DNA from: JAKQIM01 sp964633225
GTDB taxonomy: Bacteria; Chloroflexota; Anaerolineae; Anaerolineales; UBA4823
DNA: 39,863 bases
Direction: 5' to 3'
NCBI GenBank assembly: GCA_964633225.1
Contig: CAZWFQ010000032.1
Location: 1-39,863 of the forward strand
Each line of letters starts with the position of its first letter. Within the stretch, counting starts at the first letter, position 1. This document shows, one piece after another, positions 1 through 9,700 of this stretch. The notes beneath the pieces were generated by a model. The model saw only the letters and a list, made by a program, of their open reading frames with translations, had not been told where the DNA came from and did no database searches. Both the position numbers and the translations under genes were made by a program.

Positions 1-162
1 ACGCACTTGATCGTGCGCAAAGACCAACTTTCCCAGGCAATCAGCGAACTGCGCCAGGTGGGCGGCAGCGGGGTTGTGGTCACACCGGTGACATATATTT
101 TTGAGGAAGAACCAGTCGAATATCGTGAGATGCTAAATCAAATAAAGGAGGCGAATCCATGA
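1..162 (+). CDS. hisG: ATP phosphoribosyltransferase, C-terminal fragment (partial)
   Basis: The window opens inside an open frame whose last 53 residues resemble the C-terminal regulatory (HisG_C, ACT-like) domain of long-form HisG. It includes a Gly-Gly-Ser-Gly turn followed by a VVVTPVTYIF-type strand. HisG commits ATP and PRPP to histidine synthesis, and this domain normally binds the feedback inhibitor histidine. Its TGA overlaps the hisD ATG (ATGA at 159-162), so the two are translationally coupled. The identity rests mainly on position at the head of a complete his operon. The catalytic part lies outside the window. Confidence 0.8.
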   Translation, partial: THLIVRKDQLSQAISELRQVGGSGVVVTPVTYIFEEEPVEYREMLNQIKEANP

Positions 163-1487
163 TCCAGATTTATGATGTCCCTACGGCACAAGGCACCATT
201 CTGCGCCGGCAGGCTTTGAACACAATGGAATACCCGGCTTCGGTGCTGCAGCGCACGGCAGCGCTGTTTGGCGAGGGGGTGACCCCGCCGCTGGCGGTGG
301 CGCAAATTCTGGCCAGCGTGCAGCAAGAAGGCGATGCTGCGTTGAAACGCTGGAGCAATCTATTGGATCGCAGCACACCGGCCTCCTTGCGGGTTGCACC
401 CCAACGCCTGGAAGTGGCTTATCGCGGGCTTGCACCCGAACTGCGAGAGGCCCTGGAAAAAGCTGCCGGGCGCATCCGCCGCTTTCATGAACTTCAGCCG
501 CTGCCCAACTGGCAGACCAGCGAACTGGGTGGGTATGTGGGCCAGCGGGTGACGCCCATTGCTAGCGTTGGGGTGTATGTGCCTGGCGGCACGGCGCCGC
601 TGCCATCTTCGCTGCTGATGTCGGTTATCCCAGCCCAGGTGGCAGGCGTGGGCATGATTGTGGTCTGCACGCCGCCCGGGAACAACGATTCAATCCTGGC
701 AGCAGCACGCCTGTGCGGTATAGAGCATGTCTACGAAATCGGGGGGGCCCAGGCTGTGGCAGCGCTGGCCTACGGTACCGAGAGCGTGCCGCGGGTGGAT
801 AAGATCGTAGGCGCCGGCAATCTGTTTGTCACCCTGGCCAAGCAGCAAGTGTTTGGCATCGTGGGATTGGATGGGCTGGCCGGTCCCACCGAGACGGTGA
901 TCGTGGCGGATGCAAGCGCCAGCCCGGCCTGGGTAGCGGCCGACTTGCTGGCACAAGCCGAGCACGATGTATTGTCCAGCGCCATCCTGCTGACACCAGA
1001 GCGTTGGCTGGCCGAGGCAGTGCAGCAAGAAGTGGCCAGGCAGATGGCGTATTTGAGCCGCAAAGAGATCTTGGCCCAATCGCTGGTGGAACGCAGCGGG
1101 ATTGTACTCACGCCGGATATCGAAACGGCCTGCGCCCTGGCCAGCGAATATGCCGCCGAGCACACCTGCCTGGCAGTGGCTGACCCAGGCAGGCTGGCAC
1201 CGTTGATCCCCAACGCCGGCGGCTTGTTCCTGGGTGAACATTCCTTCGAGGTGCTTGGCGATTACGTGGCTGGGCCAAGCCATGTCATGCCCACCAGCGG
1301 CACAGCGCGCTTTGCCTCGCCGCTCAATGTGCTGGATTTTGTGAAGATCTCGAGCATTGTGGCCCTGGATGCCCAAACCGGGCAAGAACTGAGCCGCCTG
1401 GCGGCGCAGATTGCCCGCGCCGAGCAGTTGACAGCGCACGCCGCAGCAGCAGATTTTCGAGCAGCAGGCAAGGAGCAGATGCAATGA
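159..1487 (+). CDS. hisD: Histidinol dehydrogenase
   Basis: The 442-residue length fits HisD, which oxidises L-histidinol to histidine in two NAD-dependent, zinc-assisted steps. Family signatures are visible in order: VYVPGG near residue 140, GGAQAVAALAYGTE near 195, AGPTE near 240, AEHD near 268, an EH pair in AAEHTCL (usually APEHLEL), and GPSHVMPT near 370. The ATG at 159 follows an AAAGGAGG ribosome-binding site with about 6 nt spacing and overlaps the hisG stop. The 3' end overlaps hisC (ATGA at 1484-1487). The APEHLEL-to-AAEHTCL drift is mild and keeps the catalytic Glu-His pair. Confidence 0.97.
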   Translation: MIQIYDVPTAQGTILRRQALNTMEYPASVLQRTAALFGEGVTPPLAVAQILASVQQEGDAALKRWSNLLDRSTPASLRVAPQRLEVAYRGLAPELREALEKAAGRIRRFHELQPLPNWQTSELGGYVGQRVTPIASVGVYVPGGTAPLPSSLLMSVIPAQVAGVGMIVVCTPPGNNDSILAAARLCGIEHVYEIGGAQAVAALAYGTESVPRVDKIVGAGNLFVTLAKQQVFGIVGLDGLAGPTETVIVADASASPAWVAADLLAQAEHDVLSSAILLTPERWLAEAVQQEVARQMAYLSRKEILAQSLVERSGIVLTPDIETACALASEYAAEHTCLAVADPGRLAPLIPNAGGLFLGEHSFEVLGDYVAGPSHVMPTSGTARFASPLNVLDFVKISSIVALDAQTGQELSRLAAQIARAEQLTAHAAAADFRAAGKEQMQ

Positions 1488-2593
1488 ACACGCCGGAGGG
1501 CTTTGAGCCCCAAGGTTTGGTGCGGGCGCATATCCAGGTGATGCCGCCTTACGAACCGATCTTGCCTTTTGAGGTGCTCTCAGATCAACTCGGGCGGCAG
1601 CCAGATCAGATTGTGAAACTGGATGCCAACGAAAACCCTTATGGTCCACTGGAGGTGGTGCGTGAAGCATTGGCGTCAATGCCTTATGCGCATATTTACC
1701 CCGACCCTGCTCAAACAAAGCTGCGCGCTGCCCTGGCTGCGCTCCATGCAACACCAGCAGAAAACCTGCTGGCTGGGGCAGGTGCTGACGAATTGATTGA
1801 CCTGGTCTTGCGGCTGGTGATTGAACCAGGCGATGTGGTGTTGAACTGCCCGCCCACGTTTGGCATGTACCGCTTCGATAGCGATCTAAACGGCGCCAGG
1901 TTGGTAGAAGTACGGCGCAAGGCAGATTTTTCCCTGGACGTCGAGGGGGTTGAGGCCGCAGCCAGAGAGCATAAGGCGAAAGTGCTGTTCTTGGCCTCGC
2001 CAAATAACCCGGATGGCTGCCTGGCAACGCGAGCGCAATTAGAGCGCCTGCTGCGGCTGCCGCTGCTGTTCGTGTTGGACGAAGCTTACATGGAATTTGC
2101 CCCGCCTGGCAGCAGCCTGCTGGCAGAAGTCCCCCAACGCAGCAACCTGATCGTGCTGCGCACCTTCAGCAAATGGGCCGGCCTGGCCGGGTTGCGGGTG
2201 GGCTTTGGGGCTTTTCCCAGCTCACTCATCCCGCACTTGTGGAAGATCAAACAACCGTACACAGTATCGGTAGCAGCCGAAACCGCGGCGCGCTTGTCAT
2301 TGGAGTACTTAGACGAACTGCAAGCAATCGGAGAGCGCATCCTGGCAGAACGCCAGCGCCTGTTTGCGATGCTAAGCCAGGTGCCCTTCTTGCACCCCTA
2401 CCCAAGCCAGGCAAACTTTATCTTATGCCGGGTCAAAGGCCGCCAGGCAAGCCAACTCAAGCAAGAACTGGCCGAAAAAGCAGGTGTGCTGGTGCGCTAT
2501 TTTAACAAAGCCGGCCTGAAAGACTGCATCCGCATCAGTGTGGGCCGGCCCCAAGATAGCGACCGCCTGCTGGCGGCGCTGTACAACATCTAA
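1484..2593 (+). CDS. hisC: Histidinol-phosphate aminotransferase
   Basis: This is a 369-residue fold-type I PLP aminotransferase that makes histidinol phosphate from imidazole-acetol phosphate. Visible motifs are the substrate loop ANENPYG near residue 48, SPNNPDG near 172, the PLP-pyridine aspartate in VLDEAY (D199), and the Schiff-base lysine in TFSKWAGLAGLRVGF (K230). AGGAG at 1471-1475 precedes the ATG. The start overlaps hisD and the stop is 9 nt before hisB, consistent with one transcript. Confidence 0.96.
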   Translation: MNTPEGFEPQGLVRAHIQVMPPYEPILPFEVLSDQLGRQPDQIVKLDANENPYGPLEVVREALASMPYAHIYPDPAQTKLRAALAALHATPAENLLAGAGADELIDLVLRLVIEPGDVVLNCPPTFGMYRFDSDLNGARLVEVRRKADFSLDVEGVEAAAREHKAKVLFLASPNNPDGCLATRAQLERLLRLPLLFVLDEAYMEFAPPGSSLLAEVPQRSNLIVLRTFSKWAGLAGLRVGFGAFPSSLIPHLWKIKQPYTVSVAAETAARLSLEYLDELQAIGERILAERQRLFAMLSQVPFLHPYPSQANFILCRVKGRQASQLKQELAEKAGVLVRYFNKAGLKDCIRISVGRPQDSDRLLAALYNI

Positions 2594-2602
2594 GGAGCAG
2601 CA

Positions 2603-3193
2603 ATGCGTAGCGCTGAGATCACACGAAAGACCAAAGAAACTGAGATTAACCTGAGCCTCAACCTGGACGGCAGCGGTCAAAGCAACCTGGAAACCGGGAT
2701 TGGCTTTTTCGATCATATGCTGAACCACGTTGCCATGCACGGCCTGTTTGACCTGGCTGTACATGCGCTTGGCGACCTGCATGTGGATATGCACCATACT
2801 GTAGAAGACTGCGCTCTGGTGCTGGGCATGGCCCTAGACCAGGCATTGGGCGAGCGCAAGGGCATTGTACGCATGGGCTCTGCGTACGTACCCATGGATG
2901 ACAGCCTGGCATTCGCGGCAGTGGATTTATCTGGGCGCCCATACAGCGTCATCCAGGTGAAGTGGAAGACACCCATGGTAGGGAATATCCCCACCAGCTT
3001 GCTGACACATTTCTTCGAGTCGTTGGCGGTCACCGGACGGATGAACCTGCATGCGCGGCTGCTGTATGGGCGAGACGACCACCACCAGGCCGAGGCGCTA
3101 TTCAAAGCCTTGGGGCGTGCCCTGGGTGCCGCGGTGCAGGTGGACCCGCGCCGCCAGGGCAACATACCAAGCACCAAAGGAACGCTGGCATGA
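2603..3193 (+). CDS. hisB: Imidazoleglycerol-phosphate dehydratase
   Basis: A 196-residue monofunctional HisB that dehydrates imidazole-glycerol phosphate. It lacks the N-terminal phosphatase domain of the enterobacterial fusion. The two metal-binding His-rich motifs are clear: MHHTVED at residues 63-69 and DDHHQAEA at 158-165. GIGFFDHMLNH near 32-42 and SLLTHFFESL near 132-141 are also family signatures. An AAGGAG site precedes the ATG, and the stop overlaps the hisH start (ATGA at 3190-3193). Confidence 0.97.
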   Translation: MRSAEITRKTKETEINLSLNLDGSGQSNLETGIGFFDHMLNHVAMHGLFDLAVHALGDLHVDMHHTVEDCALVLGMALDQALGERKGIVRMGSAYVPMDDSLAFAAVDLSGRPYSVIQVKWKTPMVGNIPTSLLTHFFESLAVTGRMNLHARLLYGRDDHHQAEALFKALGRALGAAVQVDPRRQGNIPSTKGTLA

Positions 3194-3810
3194 TTGCGCT
3201 GGTTGATTATGGAGTGGGCAATTTACGCTCGGTTGAGAAGGCCCTCAGCGCCTGCGCCCCAGCCGGGCAAGTGGTGCTGGTGAGCGCAGACCCAGATATT
3301 ATCTTGCAGGCCGAGAAAGCCGTGCTGCCGGGCGTAGGCGCCTTTGGAGATGGCATGGCAGGGCTGCGGGCACGCGGCCTGGTGGAAGTGGTGCACCGCC
3401 TGGCACACAGAGGAACACCGCTGTTGGGCATTTGCCTGGGGATGCAACTTTTTTTTGAAAGCAGTGAAGAATTGAGCCAGCATCAGGGATTGGGGCTCTT
3501 GCCCGGAAGGGTGATGCGCTTTCCAACAGCAGCCATGGTAGGCCTCAAGGTGCCGCAAACCGGGTGGAACCAGGTTTGGGCAAAGCAAGCCAGCCCGCTG
3601 CTAAAAGGGCTGGCAGAGGGCAGTTATGCTTACTTTAACCACAGTTACTTCTGCGCAGCACAGGATGCAGATGTGCTGGCAGAAACCGAGTATGGCCTGC
3701 GCTATCCCTGCGCAGTCGGGCACGGGCGAATTTTTGGCGTGCAGTTTCACCCCGAGAAAAGCCAGGCGGTTGGGCTGCAACTGCTAAAGAACTTTGTGGA
3801 GTATTGTTGA
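3190..3810 (+). CDS. hisH: Imidazole glycerol phosphate synthase, glutamine amidotransferase subunit
   Basis: A 206-residue class-I glutaminase that supplies ammonia to HisF. The nucleophile elbow GICLGMQ puts the catalytic Cys at residue 82, and FGVQFHPEKS supplies His187 and Glu189. LPGVGAFGDGM forms the oxyanion region. I chose the ATG at 3190, which overlaps the hisB stop. The same frame stays open further upstream inside hisB, but that extension has no HisH similarity. The stop overlaps the hisA start by one base. Confidence 0.96.
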   Translation: MIALVDYGVGNLRSVEKALSACAPAGQVVLVSADPDIILQAEKAVLPGVGAFGDGMAGLRARGLVEVVHRLAHRGTPLLGICLGMQLFFESSEELSQHQGLGLLPGRVMRFPTAAMVGLKVPQTGWNQVWAKQASPLLKGLAEGSYAYFNHSYFCAAQDADVLAETEYGLRYPCAVGHGRIFGVQFHPEKSQAVGLQLLKNFVEYC

Positions 3811-4541
3811 TGAACAATTTCGACATCTACCCGGCAATTGATTTGCGCCAGGGGCAAGTGGTGCGCCTGGTGCAGGGCGACCCGGCGCAGCAAACCGTTT
3901 ATGCCAATGACCCAGCCGCCCAAGCAGAACGCTGGCTGGCTGCAGGGGCGCAATGGCTGCATGTGGTGAACCTGGATGGGGCCTTTGACCAACCCGACCA
4001 GGCCAACCAGGCAGCGTTGGGAGCAATCCTGGCAGTGGCGCAGCGGTGGCAGGCCAGGGTGCAGTTTGGCGGCGGGCTGCGCAGCCGGGCCGCAATTGAA
4101 CAAGCGCTGGCAATGGGGGTGCAGCGCGTTTTGCTGGGCACGGCAGTGGTGCAATCCCCAGCCCTGGCGGCAGAGGCCGTGCAAGCCTTTGGACCACAAC
4201 AGGTTGGTGCCGCACTAGACGCATACCGCGGGATGGTAAGAACGGATGGTTGGACGCAGGAGAGCTGCCTTTCGGCAGTGGATCTGGGCCAGCGCCTGCG
4301 CCAGGCGGGATTAGAAACTGTGATTTACACCGATATTGCCCGCGATGGCACCGGCCAGGGCAGCAACATCCCTGCCAGCCAGTCGCTGCAGCAGGCAACC
4401 GGGCTGCAGGTCATTGCTTCAGGCGGTGCACGTAACCTGGAAGATGTGCGCATGGCGCGCCAGGCTGGGCTGGCCGGGATCGTTATTGGGCGCGCCTTGT
4501 ATGATGGGCGCATATCGGTAGAAGGAGCCTTAGCATGCTAG
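3810..4541 (+). CDS. hisA: ProFAR isomerase (HisA)
   Basis: A 243-residue TIM barrel catalysing the Amadori rearrangement of ProFAR to PRFAR. The N-terminal catalytic aspartate lies in AIDLRQG (D11). The phosphate-binding loops FGGGLRS and IASGGA and the second active-site strand YTDIARDGTGQGSN are present. The ATG at 3810 is preferred over an in-frame TTG at 3804, because GGAG at 3798-3801 is 8 nt from the ATG. The stop lies 7 nt inside hisF. Confidence 0.95.
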   Translation: MNNFDIYPAIDLRQGQVVRLVQGDPAQQTVYANDPAAQAERWLAAGAQWLHVVNLDGAFDQPDQANQAALGAILAVAQRWQARVQFGGGLRSRAAIEQALAMGVQRVLLGTAVVQSPALAAEAVQAFGPQQVGAALDAYRGMVRTDGWTQESCLSAVDLGQRLRQAGLETVIYTDIARDGTGQGSNIPASQSLQQATGLQVIASGGARNLEDVRMARQAGLAGIVIGRALYDGRISVEGALAC

Positions 4542-5668
4542 CAAAACGAATTATCCCCTGCCTGGATGTCAAAGATGGTCGGGTAGTCAAAGGTGTGCAG
4601 TTTAGCAACCTGCGCGATGCAGGCGACCCGGTGACACAGGCACAACTGTATGACCGGATGGGAGCAGATGAACTGGTCTTTCTGGATATTTCTGCCAGCC
4701 CCGAAGGCCGCCAAACCACCGCCGAAATGGTGCGCCGGGTGGCTGACCAGGTGTTCTTGCCATTAACGGTTGGCGGGGGCATTCGCAGCGTCGAGGATAT
4801 GCGCCGCATCTTGTTAGCAGGGGCTGACAAGGTCAGCGTGAATACAGCCGCCGTGCAAAACCCAGCACTGCTGAGCGCCGGGGCAGAGCGTTTTGGCAGC
4901 CAGTGCATTGTCCTGGCAATTGATGCGCGCCGCAAAGCACAGGGCAGATGGGAAGTGGTCACCCACGGCGGGCGCACCCCCACCGGCCTCGATGCCGTGG
5001 CCTGGGCAGTGCAGGGCGTGGCGCTTGGCGCAGGCGAGATCTTACTGACCAGCATGGATGCAGATGGCTCGTTGGATGGGTATGATATTCCCCTGACGCG
5101 AGCAATTGCCAAGACAGTCCAGGTTCCAGTGATCGCCAGCGGCGGTGCGGGGACACTGGCACACTTTCGAGAAGTACTGACCGAAGGCCAGGCCGATGCT
5201 GCGCTGGCGGCTTCACTCTTCCATGATCAACAATTGAGCGTCGGGGAGGTCAAGCGCTATTTGATTGCCGCCGGCCTGCCCATCCGCCCGGTAGGGTTGG
5301 GTGAGACCTGGGCCAGCACCCACCCGGGCCAGGCAGCGCAGCTAAAGTGGGATGCCAGCGGGCTGATCCCGGCAGTGATCCAGGATAGCCAGACCGGGGC
5401 GGTTTTAATGGTGGGGTGGATGAACGCAAAGGCATTGCAGCATACGGTCCAGACCAACCAGGTGTATTTCTGGAGCCGCAGCCGGCAAACATTGTGGCGC
5501 AAAGGCGAGACATCCGGAAACAGTTTCCACCTGGAAAGTATCTACGTGGATTGCGACGCCGACACGCTGCTGCTCAAGGTGCATCCAGATGGCCCGGCCT
5601 GTCATACCGGCGCGGCCAGTTGTTTTTACCGGACTTATTCAGAATGGATGGAGGAAGACAATGCTTGA
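4535..5668 (+). CDS. hisF-hisI: HisF-HisI fusion: IGP synthase cyclase subunit plus phosphoribosyl-AMP cyclohydrolase
   Basis: The 377-residue frame joins two pathway enzymes. Residues 1 to about 250 are HisF, the cyclase partner of HisH: catalytic D11 in CLDVKDG and D130 in AIDAR, with phosphate loops TVGGGIRS and IASGGAG. Residues about 265-377 are HisI, the PRA-CH hydrolase. The metal and zinc ligands of HisI are visible in VDCDADTLL and in GPACHTGAASCFYR, and WMNAKAL and FWSRSRQ are typical. No stop or frameshift separates the halves. The usual HisI fusion partner is HisE, which here is a separate downstream gene. Confidence 0.95.
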   Translation: MLAKRIIPCLDVKDGRVVKGVQFSNLRDAGDPVTQAQLYDRMGADELVFLDISASPEGRQTTAEMVRRVADQVFLPLTVGGGIRSVEDMRRILLAGADKVSVNTAAVQNPALLSAGAERFGSQCIVLAIDARRKAQGRWEVVTHGGRTPTGLDAVAWAVQGVALGAGEILLTSMDADGSLDGYDIPLTRAIAKTVQVPVIASGGAGTLAHFREVLTEGQADAALAASLFHDQQLSVGEVKRYLIAAGLPIRPVGLGETWASTHPGQAAQLKWDASGLIPAVIQDSQTGAVLMVGWMNAKALQHTVQTNQVYFWSRSRQTLWRKGETSGNSFHLESIYVDCDADTLLLKVHPDGPACHTGAASCFYRTYSEWMEEDNA

Positions 5669-5939
5669 AGAACTGTTTCAAATTATCCTGGATCGCCAGG
5701 CAAACCCTCAGCCAGGTTCCTACACCAACCAACTGTTCAGCCAGGGCGAAGACGAAATATTAAAAAAGGTAGGAGAAGAGGCCATGGAGGTGATCCTGGC
5801 AGGCAAAGGACAGGGCAATGTGCGCCTGGTTTCAGAAACGGCTGATCTGTTTTACCATGTGCTGGTGCTGCTGGCCAGCCGAGGCCTGACGCTGGCTGAC
5901 GTGGAGGCAGAACTACGCCGCCGCCACCGCCCTGCCTGA
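5661..5939 (+). CDS. hisE: Phosphoribosyl-ATP pyrophosphohydrolase
   Basis: A 92-residue all-alpha MazG-like pyrophosphatase that cleaves PR-ATP to PR-AMP, the step just before HisI. The acidic metal-binding motif appears as EEAMEVILAGK, followed by ETADLFYHVLVLL. The ATG at 5661 sits 8 nt inside the hisF-hisI stop, behind GGAGGAAG. The frame is open further upstream inside hisI, but the homology begins at MLEELFQ. It is the last his gene here. Confidence 0.93.
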   Translation: MLEELFQIILDRQANPQPGSYTNQLFSQGEDEILKKVGEEAMEVILAGKGQGNVRLVSETADLFYHVLVLLASRGLTLADVEAELRRRHRPA

Positions 5940-5975
5940 CCTCTGCTATACTCCCCTCTAACAACCCAATCGTAT

Positions 5976-6000
5976 CCGGTCGGTTTCATCAGAACCGCGG
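5976..6000 (+). terminator. Weak stem-loop after the his operon
   Basis: CCG (5976-5978) and CGGTT (5981-5985) can pair with AACCG (5993-5997) and CGG (5998-6000), giving an 8-bp stem with a 2-nt bulge. A T-rich stretch begins about 7 nt later. It lies between convergent operons, where a terminator is expected, but it lacks an immediate U-tract. Confidence 0.3.
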
Positions 6001-6102
6001 TCACGCCTTTTAGCTTTTGTGTGAGTCTATTTGCCTATATAGTTTAATATGCCAGTTCAATCAGAATAGTGTTTGTACCTGTTCACCTACCACAAGCCGG
6101 TG

Positions 6103-6777
6103 TCAGTCAACCTGGCGGCTAATGATGCCGTGGTTCATGCGGAAGATCACATCCATCTTTGGCAAGATGCTCAAATCGTGGGTGGCAATGATCACGCAAT
6201 ACCCATAGGCATGGGCCAGTCCGACCAGAATATCGATAATGTTCTGGCTGTTTTCCTCATCCAGGTTGCCGGTTGGTTCATCTGCCAGGAGCAAACGGGT
6301 GTCCATCGACATCGCTCGCGCAATCCCCACGCGCTGCTGCTCACCGCCCGAGAGCATGTTCGGGAATCGATTGAGCACAGATTCGGGCAGTGCCACGCGG
6401 GCCACCAGTTCTCGCGCCCGGTTGCGTGCCTTTTCTCCCTTGAAGCCGCGCAGTTCCATCGGGTAGGTGATATTTTCGGATACCGTCAACAGCGGGAACA
6501 AGCGGAAGCTCTGGTAGATCATTGCCGCGCATTCGCGCCGGTACTTGGCCAGGTCCATCGTTGAGGTCGGCGTGCTTTCGAACAGCACCTCACCCGTGGC
6601 GGGCAGGTCAAGCCCAGCCAGCAGAGAGAGCAGGGTGCTTTTGCCGCTGCCCGACTTCCCCACGATCGCGTAGATCATACCCTGCTCAAAGCTGCAATCG
6701 ATGTGCTTGAGGACATCGACATGCTGAAATTTACTGTTATAGCTGTAAGTAACATCCCGCAACTCTAAAATACTCAA
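6103..6777 (-). CDS. ABC transporter ATP-binding protein, LolD/MacB type
   Basis: A 224-residue nucleotide-binding subunit. Walker A is GKSGSGKST (about residues 40-48), the signature is LSGGEQQRVGIARAM, Walker B is LLLADEPTGNLD, and the H-loop is IIATHD. The TGNLD after Walker B is typical of the MacB/LolD exporter branch. The start is a TTG at 6777, supported by AAGGAG about 6 nt upstream. It lies 10 nt after the stop of the permease gene, so the two form an exporter. The substrate (lipoprotein, peptide or antimicrobial) cannot be told from the sequence. Confidence 0.9.
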   Translation of the reverse strand: MSILELRDVTYSYNSKFQHVDVLKHIDCSFEQGMIYAIVGKSGSGKSTLLSLLAGLDLPATGEVLFESTPTSTMDLAKYRRECAAMIYQSFRLFPLLTVSENITYPMELRGFKGEKARNRARELVARVALPESVLNRFPNMLSGGEQQRVGIARAMSMDTRLLLADEPTGNLDEENSQNIIDILVGLAHAYGYCVIIATHDLSILPKMDVIFRMNHGIISRQVD

Positions 6778-6787
6778 TTGTTTCTCC

Positions 6788-9700
6788 TTAATCCCTGTCC
6801 AAAAGGATCGTCAGCACCTGGGTATGATTCATGATCAATATAGAAATAGAGCAACCGAGGAAATAACAGACCAGGAACCCAGCCGTTAGCAAAAGATGAA
6901 TTTCAGCAGGCGTGCCCCTGATAAGCCACCAGGCAGCCAACCCAATCACCGTACCAAGTACGCACAAGATGCCCTGCTCAAGGAAGAAGCTGGAGAACGT
7001 AATAATCCGCGTGGCGCCCAATCCACGCATGGTCGCGAACTCGGTCTTCCGGCTGATCACCAGCAGATAGGACACAACAATGGCTATGACCCCAACCAAT
7101 ACATACAGGCAAGGATAAAGCAGGTTGATATAGCGAATTTGCTGCCTGGTGCTGGCTATGGCATTATTGAACGCCGCATCCTTCAACACGATGAACCCGC
7201 GCACACTGCTGACTTTTTTCACCTGCGAGTAGCCGTAATCGCTCAGATAATCTTTAAGTTCAACCAGGTCTCGCGAATCAGCCAGTGTGAAATTCGCACT
7301 GTGAAACACGATCCCTTGAAGTATTGATATATCCTCGGCAGTGATCAAATAACCGCTGTCAAAGGTTTCGGATGGCGCTCCTTCTACAGCCTGGCCCTCA
7401 TCCCAGATCAATCCCGTATCGAAAAAGAGCGCCAATGGTGCGTAGATCGTATCCTCTGCGCCTTGCTTTTCGTAGCTTCCAACCACCAACAGATCAAAAT
7501 GACGGAAGATCTCTGCTTCGTATTCCGGGCTTCTGAAGGTGTCATTGATCGCCAGGCGCAGTGTATCCCCAAGTGCAATTCCCTTCTCTGCCATCAACGA
7601 AGTGGGGAGGATACAGCTATTTACTCTGTCATCGCCAGATGGCAGCCTCAGGATGGACTCATCGTAACCATCCAGGAACGCCATTTCAATCTGGGCGGAA
7701 TAAAAGAAGTCGGGTGTCGTACGGATATCATTGGTTGCGATCAGGTCGGGGCCGCGCAGGATAATCTCCTCAAGCGCCTCTCGCCGAAAGTAATTGGAAG
7801 GAACATAGAACGGTCCGATACCGGTTTCGAGGCCATCAGAAAACCTGGAAATGCCAAGGTAGTAATAGGCATCGTTCTTAGAGACAAACAGGCTGTTGAT
7901 CTGTCCTGAGCGGTACAAGTTACCGACATCGTTCGCAGACAGCACCAGATTCCCGATCTGCCTTCCGTTGACGTCGGTGTAATATCCTTGAATGATTGTA
8001 CCGTCATAGATCGCATCCAATTGTTCCTGGTAGCGCAGCGTTGTCGTGGCAAGCTGCCCCAAGAAGACCACCACAGACAAGGCCAGAACCGGGACGACCG
8101 CGCTGCGATTGCCACCGCGCAGGATGGATAAGAAGGCATATTTCAGGCTGCCGCCACCCAGATGCGAAGTTCGCTGTTCTTTCTTGGGGCCTGCCGGAAT
8201 TTTCTGGCTCGGCCGGCTGTGAATAAACGTCCCAACCGTGAAGGCCAGGCAGGCGAGGATTGCCAACACAAATACGGTGACACCGACGCCCAAGAACAAT
8301 CGCCAGCTCAATTGTGGCGCAAATTCCAGTATGCGCGAGATGGTCAGGTTTCCATTGCTGAAACGAGAATCGATCAACGCAAAGTTTCCGGCTGACCTGG
8401 CGACAAGCGCGATGATGCGGTCATGCAGCAGGTAGGCTGCATAAGCACCAGCTGCTGTGGCAATCAATGAGATGAGTCCAGAACTATAAAGGAAATATCC
8501 GCAAACCCGTAGCTTGCCTGTGCCAAGCATCATCATGGTCTCACTGGTCTCCCGCTGACGGTAGACGAACAGGAAGCCAAACAAGATCAAGACTGCCAAT
8601 TCCATCAGGCTGCAAACAGCGGTTACGATTTTCGCGACATTCAAGATCGTCTGGAACGGGATGGCTACCGTGGAATAACCCTGATCGTAAACGGTTAAAT
8701 GGAACCGGCCTTCCAACGCTGAGCCAACCCGCACATAGAATTCAGCCGCTTCATCATTCCGGACCACTGTGTGCCCGACCGTATATCCCACGGGAAACTG
8801 TGAAGAAGGCACACCCACAGAGCGGGGGACGTAGACGTACCAACTCTTATCCATCACGGTGTTCATGACCCCAACCACCGTGAAGCTTGCATGATAAGAA
8901 AAGCCGGTGTCTACCCAATAGCTGTTGTAGATACCCGGATGGTCTGCCACAGCAACAGAAAGATCGATCGTGTCACCCAACCCCACCCCTACTCGTTTCG
9001 CCATCAATTCCGAAATCACAGCAACGCGGCTGCCCTGGGCGTATTCTTCTGATGTAAATGCACGGCCTTCGACGATGTACAATTCCTGTTGATGGAACGG
9101 CAGCAACGACATGAGATCACCTGTCCCCGTTACAAGCACACTGTTATTCGTCACAGATAGTGTCCTGGCAGCCTTGACCAGGGGAGAATCTTCGGGGATA
9201 ACGAAGTATTGACCGTCTGTGCCATCTGCCGTGATATCGATCATGTGGGGCACTTCAACGCCACTTACCAGTGCGATGACATTGGTATACGAAGCTTTGC
9301 TCAAGTGAAGCAAGGGCGATTCGCCGTAATAGACTTCGCCGAATACGAGATAATAATGTTCCGGCTCAAAGACTCCAAAATCTTCATCGATGTAAATGAT
9401 TGTGTCGTCTCTACTCTTGAGGGAGTACAGCGATTTCATCACGATGCCGCTGTAGGCTTTGTTCCTTTCGTCATACGAAAGGTTGCCGACCACCAGCACC
9501 GATAACATCTTGCCGGGCATCAGAGAGTCCGTACGCCAGAATCCATCGACGTAACCAAACGAGATCGCCGGTTCTTCCCAAGACAATACTGCAGTATCCT
9601 CCGCCATCCGGGTGGTGTCAAAAGACTGGAGTGCCTTGTTCATGGCCTCGTCATATGCAGTATCGTCCGGGTAAATGGTGCCCATGTATTCAACCAGGCC

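Noticed and set aside
690..2027. Long minus-strand open frame (445 codons) opposite hisD and hisC
   Set aside because: It is antisense to two well-supported his genes, has no family features, and is explained by G+C-rich codon structure.
2962..3189. 76-codon N-terminal extension of hisH
   Set aside because: The extension lies inside hisB and has no glutaminase similarity. The ATG at 3190 is coupled to the hisB stop.
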